NCBI RefSeq assembly: GCF_900111035.1
Contig: NZ_FOFU01000008.1
Location: forward strand, 1 to 64,000
Direction of reading: 5' to 3'
Length of the DNA: 64,000 nt
Source: Treponema bryantii
GTDB lineage: Bacteria; Spirochaetota; Spirochaetia; Treponematales; Treponemataceae
The position numbers and the translations under genes are program-made. The stretch's first letter is position 1. Each line of letters begins with the position of its first letter. The notes under the pieces were generated by a model. The model saw only the letters and a program-made list of their open reading frames with translations. It was not told the DNA's origin and did not search any database. This document shows, piece by piece, positions 62,015 through 64,000 of the stretch.

Positions 62015-62863
62015 ATGAAAAAAATTATTTCCGGTAAGGTTCGCGAGGTTTATGACCTTGAAGATGGACGCATGGTAATTGTTACAACTGACAGAATTTC
62101 TGCTTTTGATGTTATTCTGCCAACAATGATTACAGACAAGGGTAAGGTGCTCAACGCTCTTGCTAACTTCTGGTTCGACTACACAAAAGACATTGTTAAG
62201 AATCACATGATTTCAAGTGATCTCAAAGACATGCCTGCTGAATTTCAGAAGCCGGAATTTGAAGGCCGTACAATTCTCGTAAAGAAACTTAAGATGATTC
62301 CTTATGAAGTAATTGTTCGCGGATATATGTTCGGTTCTATGTACGAAGCTTACAAGAAGGGCGAGCCATTCCTTGGTCACAAGTTTGATAAGGAATACAA
62401 AGAGGCTGAAAAGCTCGACGAGCCAATCGTAACTCCTTCTACTAAGGCTGCTGAAGGTCATGACATCAACGTTACTCTTCAGTACATGAAGGATGATCTT
62501 GGTGAAGAACTTGGAACAAAAATCGAACAGGCTGCTCTTGCTATTTACAAGAAGTGCTACGAGCACGCTAAGGCAAACGGAATTATTATTGCTGATACTA
62601 AGTTTGAGTTTGGTCTTGATGAGAACGGCGAACTTGTTCTTGGTGATGAAGTTCTTACTCCAGACAGCTCACGCTTCTGGGATGCTTCTAAGTATGAAGT
62701 AGGCGGAAGTCCTGCAAGCTACGACAAGCAGTTTGTACGTGACTGGCTCAAGGCTAACAACCTGGCTGGAGATCCTAACATTAAGGAAGTTCCTGCTGAT
62801 GTTGTTGCTCAGACAGCAGCTATCTACAAAGAGTGTCAGACTCGTATTTGTCATAATGGCTAA
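62015..62863 (+). CDS. purC: SAICAR synthetase
   Basis: 282 residues, the purine-pathway ligase joining CAIR and aspartate. KVREVYDL, VTTDRISAFDVILPT, VRGYMFGSMYEAYKKGE, IADTKFEFGLDENGELVLGDE and TPDSSRFWDASKYEVG are diagnostic. AAGAGG stands ten bases before the ATG. Codon use is that of a well-expressed gene. No other pur gene is in the window. Confidence 0.97.
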   Translation: MKKIISGKVREVYDLEDGRMVIVTTDRISAFDVILPTMITDKGKVLNALANFWFDYTKDIVKNHMISSDLKDMPAEFQKPEFEGRTILVKKLKMIPYEVIVRGYMFGSMYEAYKKGEPFLGHKFDKEYKEAEKLDEPIVTPSTKAAEGHDINVTLQYMKDDLGEELGTKIEQAALAIYKKCYEHAKANGIIIADTKFEFGLDENGELVLGDEVLTPDSSRFWDASKYEVGGSPASYDKQFVRDWLKANNLAGDPNIKEVPADVVAQTAAIYKECQTRICHNG

Positions 62864-62916
62864 AATCGAAGAACCGTTAAAAAGCAAGCCGAAAGGGTTG
62901 CTTTAGGTTCATCGAA
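62864..62916. repeat. Dispersed palindromic repeat, copy D
   Basis: TCGAAGAACC near 62866 pairs with GGTTCATCGA near 62906; between them AAGCAA pairs with TTGCTT. The sequence TAAAATCGAAGAACCGTTAA is also in copy C and, inverted, in A. It begins at the purC stop codon. Confidence 0.82.
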
Positions 62917-62923
62917 AAAATGC

Positions 62924-62962
62924 CACAGAGGCAAGCTATGCTTGCCGACTGTGTTTTTTTTT
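62924..62962 (+). terminator. Terminator of murI-purC
   Basis: CACAG...GGCAAGC pairs with GCTTGCC...CTGTG (62924-62953) around TAT, followed by nine T. It carries the repeat's CACAG/CTGTG stem, so the palindromic element seems to serve as terminator. Confidence 0.85.
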
Positions 62963-63027
62963 ACACTGTTTTTCGTAAAAAATCTAACTTTTTTTAATAA
63001 AATTTCCTCCGTTTATCCTTTCATCTG

Positions 63028-63095
63028 AAAAAAATCAAAAAAAATCCTAAAATTTTCAAATAAAATTCTTAAAATTCTTCATTCAAAAATCCAAA
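63028..63095 (+). promoter_or_regulatory. Phased A-tracts upstream of the sugar-binding gene
   Basis: A-runs are centred near 63031, 63040, 63051, 63062, 63072 and 63087, about one helical turn apart. Such phasing bends DNA and can act as an UP element. A TATGAT at 63109-63114 may be the -10 box. The gap 62963-63150 has no gene. Confidence 0.45.
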
Positions 63096-63150
63096 TTCCG
63101 GGCTTACTATGATTCTATAAGAAAAAAGCATCTATAGGAGGAAAAATTAG

Positions 63151-64000
63151 ATGAAAAAAAGCGTTATTGTTGCTGTAGCACTTATGTGTGTTGCATCATT
63201 GTTTGCCGCTCCAAAAAAGAAGGCAAAAGCTGGTGATGGAAAAATTAAGATTGGTATCATTAACAACCCACCTTCAGAATCAGGATACCGCGCTGCTAAC
63301 GTAAAAGACATGGAAACTGTATTTACTGCAGCTAAAGGTTATGATGTAAAGACTTTCTACAGCTTGAAGAATGAAGAGCAGTTGAATGCTGCTGCACAGT
63401 TTATTACAGACGGCGTAGACTATATTCTTCTTTCAGCTGCTGCTACAGATGGTTGGGATAAAACTCTTAAAGCTGCACAGAAAGCAGGTATCAAAGTATT
63501 CTTGTTCGACCGCATGGTTTCAGCAAAAGACAATCTTTATGAAGCTGCTGTAGTTTCAGATATGGCTAAAGAAGGTGAAACAGCTGTTGCATGGCTCAAG
63601 AATCAGAAACTTAAGGAATACAATGTAATTCATATTCAGGGTGTAATGGGATCTGACGCTCAGCTCGGACGTACAGGTGCTTTGGACAAGGAATTTGCTG
63701 CAGGAACAATGAAGAAAGTTGTTCAGCAGACAGGTAACTGGAGTGCTGATGAAGCAAAGAAGATTGTTGAATCAGTTATCAACTCAAAAGAAAAGTTCAA
63801 CGTAATCTATGCTGAAAACGACGATATGGCTAAGGGTGCTGTTGCTGCTCTCGATGCTGCTGGTATTACACACGGTGTAAAGGGTGATGTAATTGTAATG
63901 GGATTCGACTGCAACAAGTGGGCTCTCCGCGAATTGCTCGCTGGAAACTGGAACTATGACGGACAGTGTTCTCCATTCCAGGCTACAGTAATCGAAAACA
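63151..64000 (+). CDS. YtfQ-like sugar-binding protein of an ABC transporter, 5' part
   Basis: Open to the end of the window; 283 residues are visible. A signal peptide (KKSVIVAVALMCVASLFAAP) precedes a Peripla_BP_4 domain. The segments IGIINNPPSESGYRAAN, ATDGWDKTLKAAQKAGIKVF, LFDRMVSAKDNLY and YAENDDMAKGAVAALDAAG closely follow the galactofuranose-binding YtfQ type. AGGAGG lies nine bases before the ATG. It is likely highly expressed and should be followed by transporter genes beyond the window. Confidence 0.92.
   Translation, partial: MKKSVIVAVALMCVASLFAAPKKKAKAGDGKIKIGIINNPPSESGYRAANVKDMETVFTAAKGYDVKTFYSLKNEEQLNAAAQFITDGVDYILLSAAATDGWDKTLKAAQKAGIKVFLFDRMVSAKDNLYEAAVVSDMAKEGETAVAWLKNQKLKEYNVIHIQGVMGSDAQLGRTGALDKEFAAGTMKKVVQQTGNWSADEAKKIVESVINSKEKFNVIYAENDDMAKGAVAALDAAGITHGVKGDVIVMGFDCNKWALRELLAGNWNYDGQCSPFQATVIEN

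Overview
The window looks like the chromosome of a carbohydrate-fermenting, host- or rumen-associated Treponema. It is AT-rich and carries spirochaete-style lipoproteins, a GH43 and a GH36 glycosidase, a YtfQ-like sugar-binding protein, dCache chemoreception, c-di-GMP proteins, and a MurE whose DEDPR motif is of the non-diaminopimelate type (treponemes use ornithine). The species cannot be named from the sequence alone.

Layout. 1-352 is the right end of an IS3/IS150-type insertion sequence beside tRNA-Gln. 376-1740 is ispE-spoVG-tRNA-Gln on the minus strand. 1830-10491 holds a secreted protein, rplY, then a co-directional run tilS, a Ca-loop/TPR-like exported protein, a lipoprotein HtrA-like protease and lepA. 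10664-16825 (minus) is a DUF115 protein, a SurA/PpiD-like foldase, ddl and murE; queD diverges from murE. 17296-22663 (minus) is a chemoreceptor, hisF, hisH and GH43. 22739-28019 holds a small membrane protein, a short RecQ, an OmpA-domain protein, a Holliday-resolvase-related endonuclease and a GGDEF-EAL protein. 28151-32277 (minus) is potABCD. 32408-36658 holds a small membrane protein, rplM-rpsI, recX and alpha-galactosidase. 36802-45300 carries three large lipoproteins and a DnaQ-like exonuclease. 45427-53860 is a three-gene signalling cassette. 54005-64000 is thrA, ilvN, a putative membrane metallopeptidase, an MBL hydrolase, a pentapeptide-repeat protein, a zinc-ribbon protein, murI, purC and the start of a sugar-binding protein.

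The strongest candidate for something undescribed is 45427-53860. It encodes an intact transmembrane HD-GYP protein, then a 1321-residue beta-propeller hybrid histidine kinase in which the kinase His and the HPt His are both Gln and the receiver Lys is Thr, then a membrane protein whose HD-GYP domain has lost the first His, the HD pair, the HH pair and GYP. One catalytic protein is therefore followed by two apparent pseudo-enzymes with recognisable folds, possibly a ligand-sensing scaffold that controls one c-di-GMP phosphodiesterase.

Two other themes recur. Several genes (ispE, murE, queD, hisH, the exonuclease and the pentapeptide gene) have TATAAT only 6-7 nt before the ATG and no usable ribosome site, which suggests leaderless mRNAs. 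The window is also rich in short palindromic elements: a CGTCATTGCGAG family upstream of potD and ilvN, a CTCTGTGAGGAATTT/TCGAAGAACC family around recX, murI and purC, one in-frame palindromic insertion inside murI, and several long nested palindromes in gene ends.
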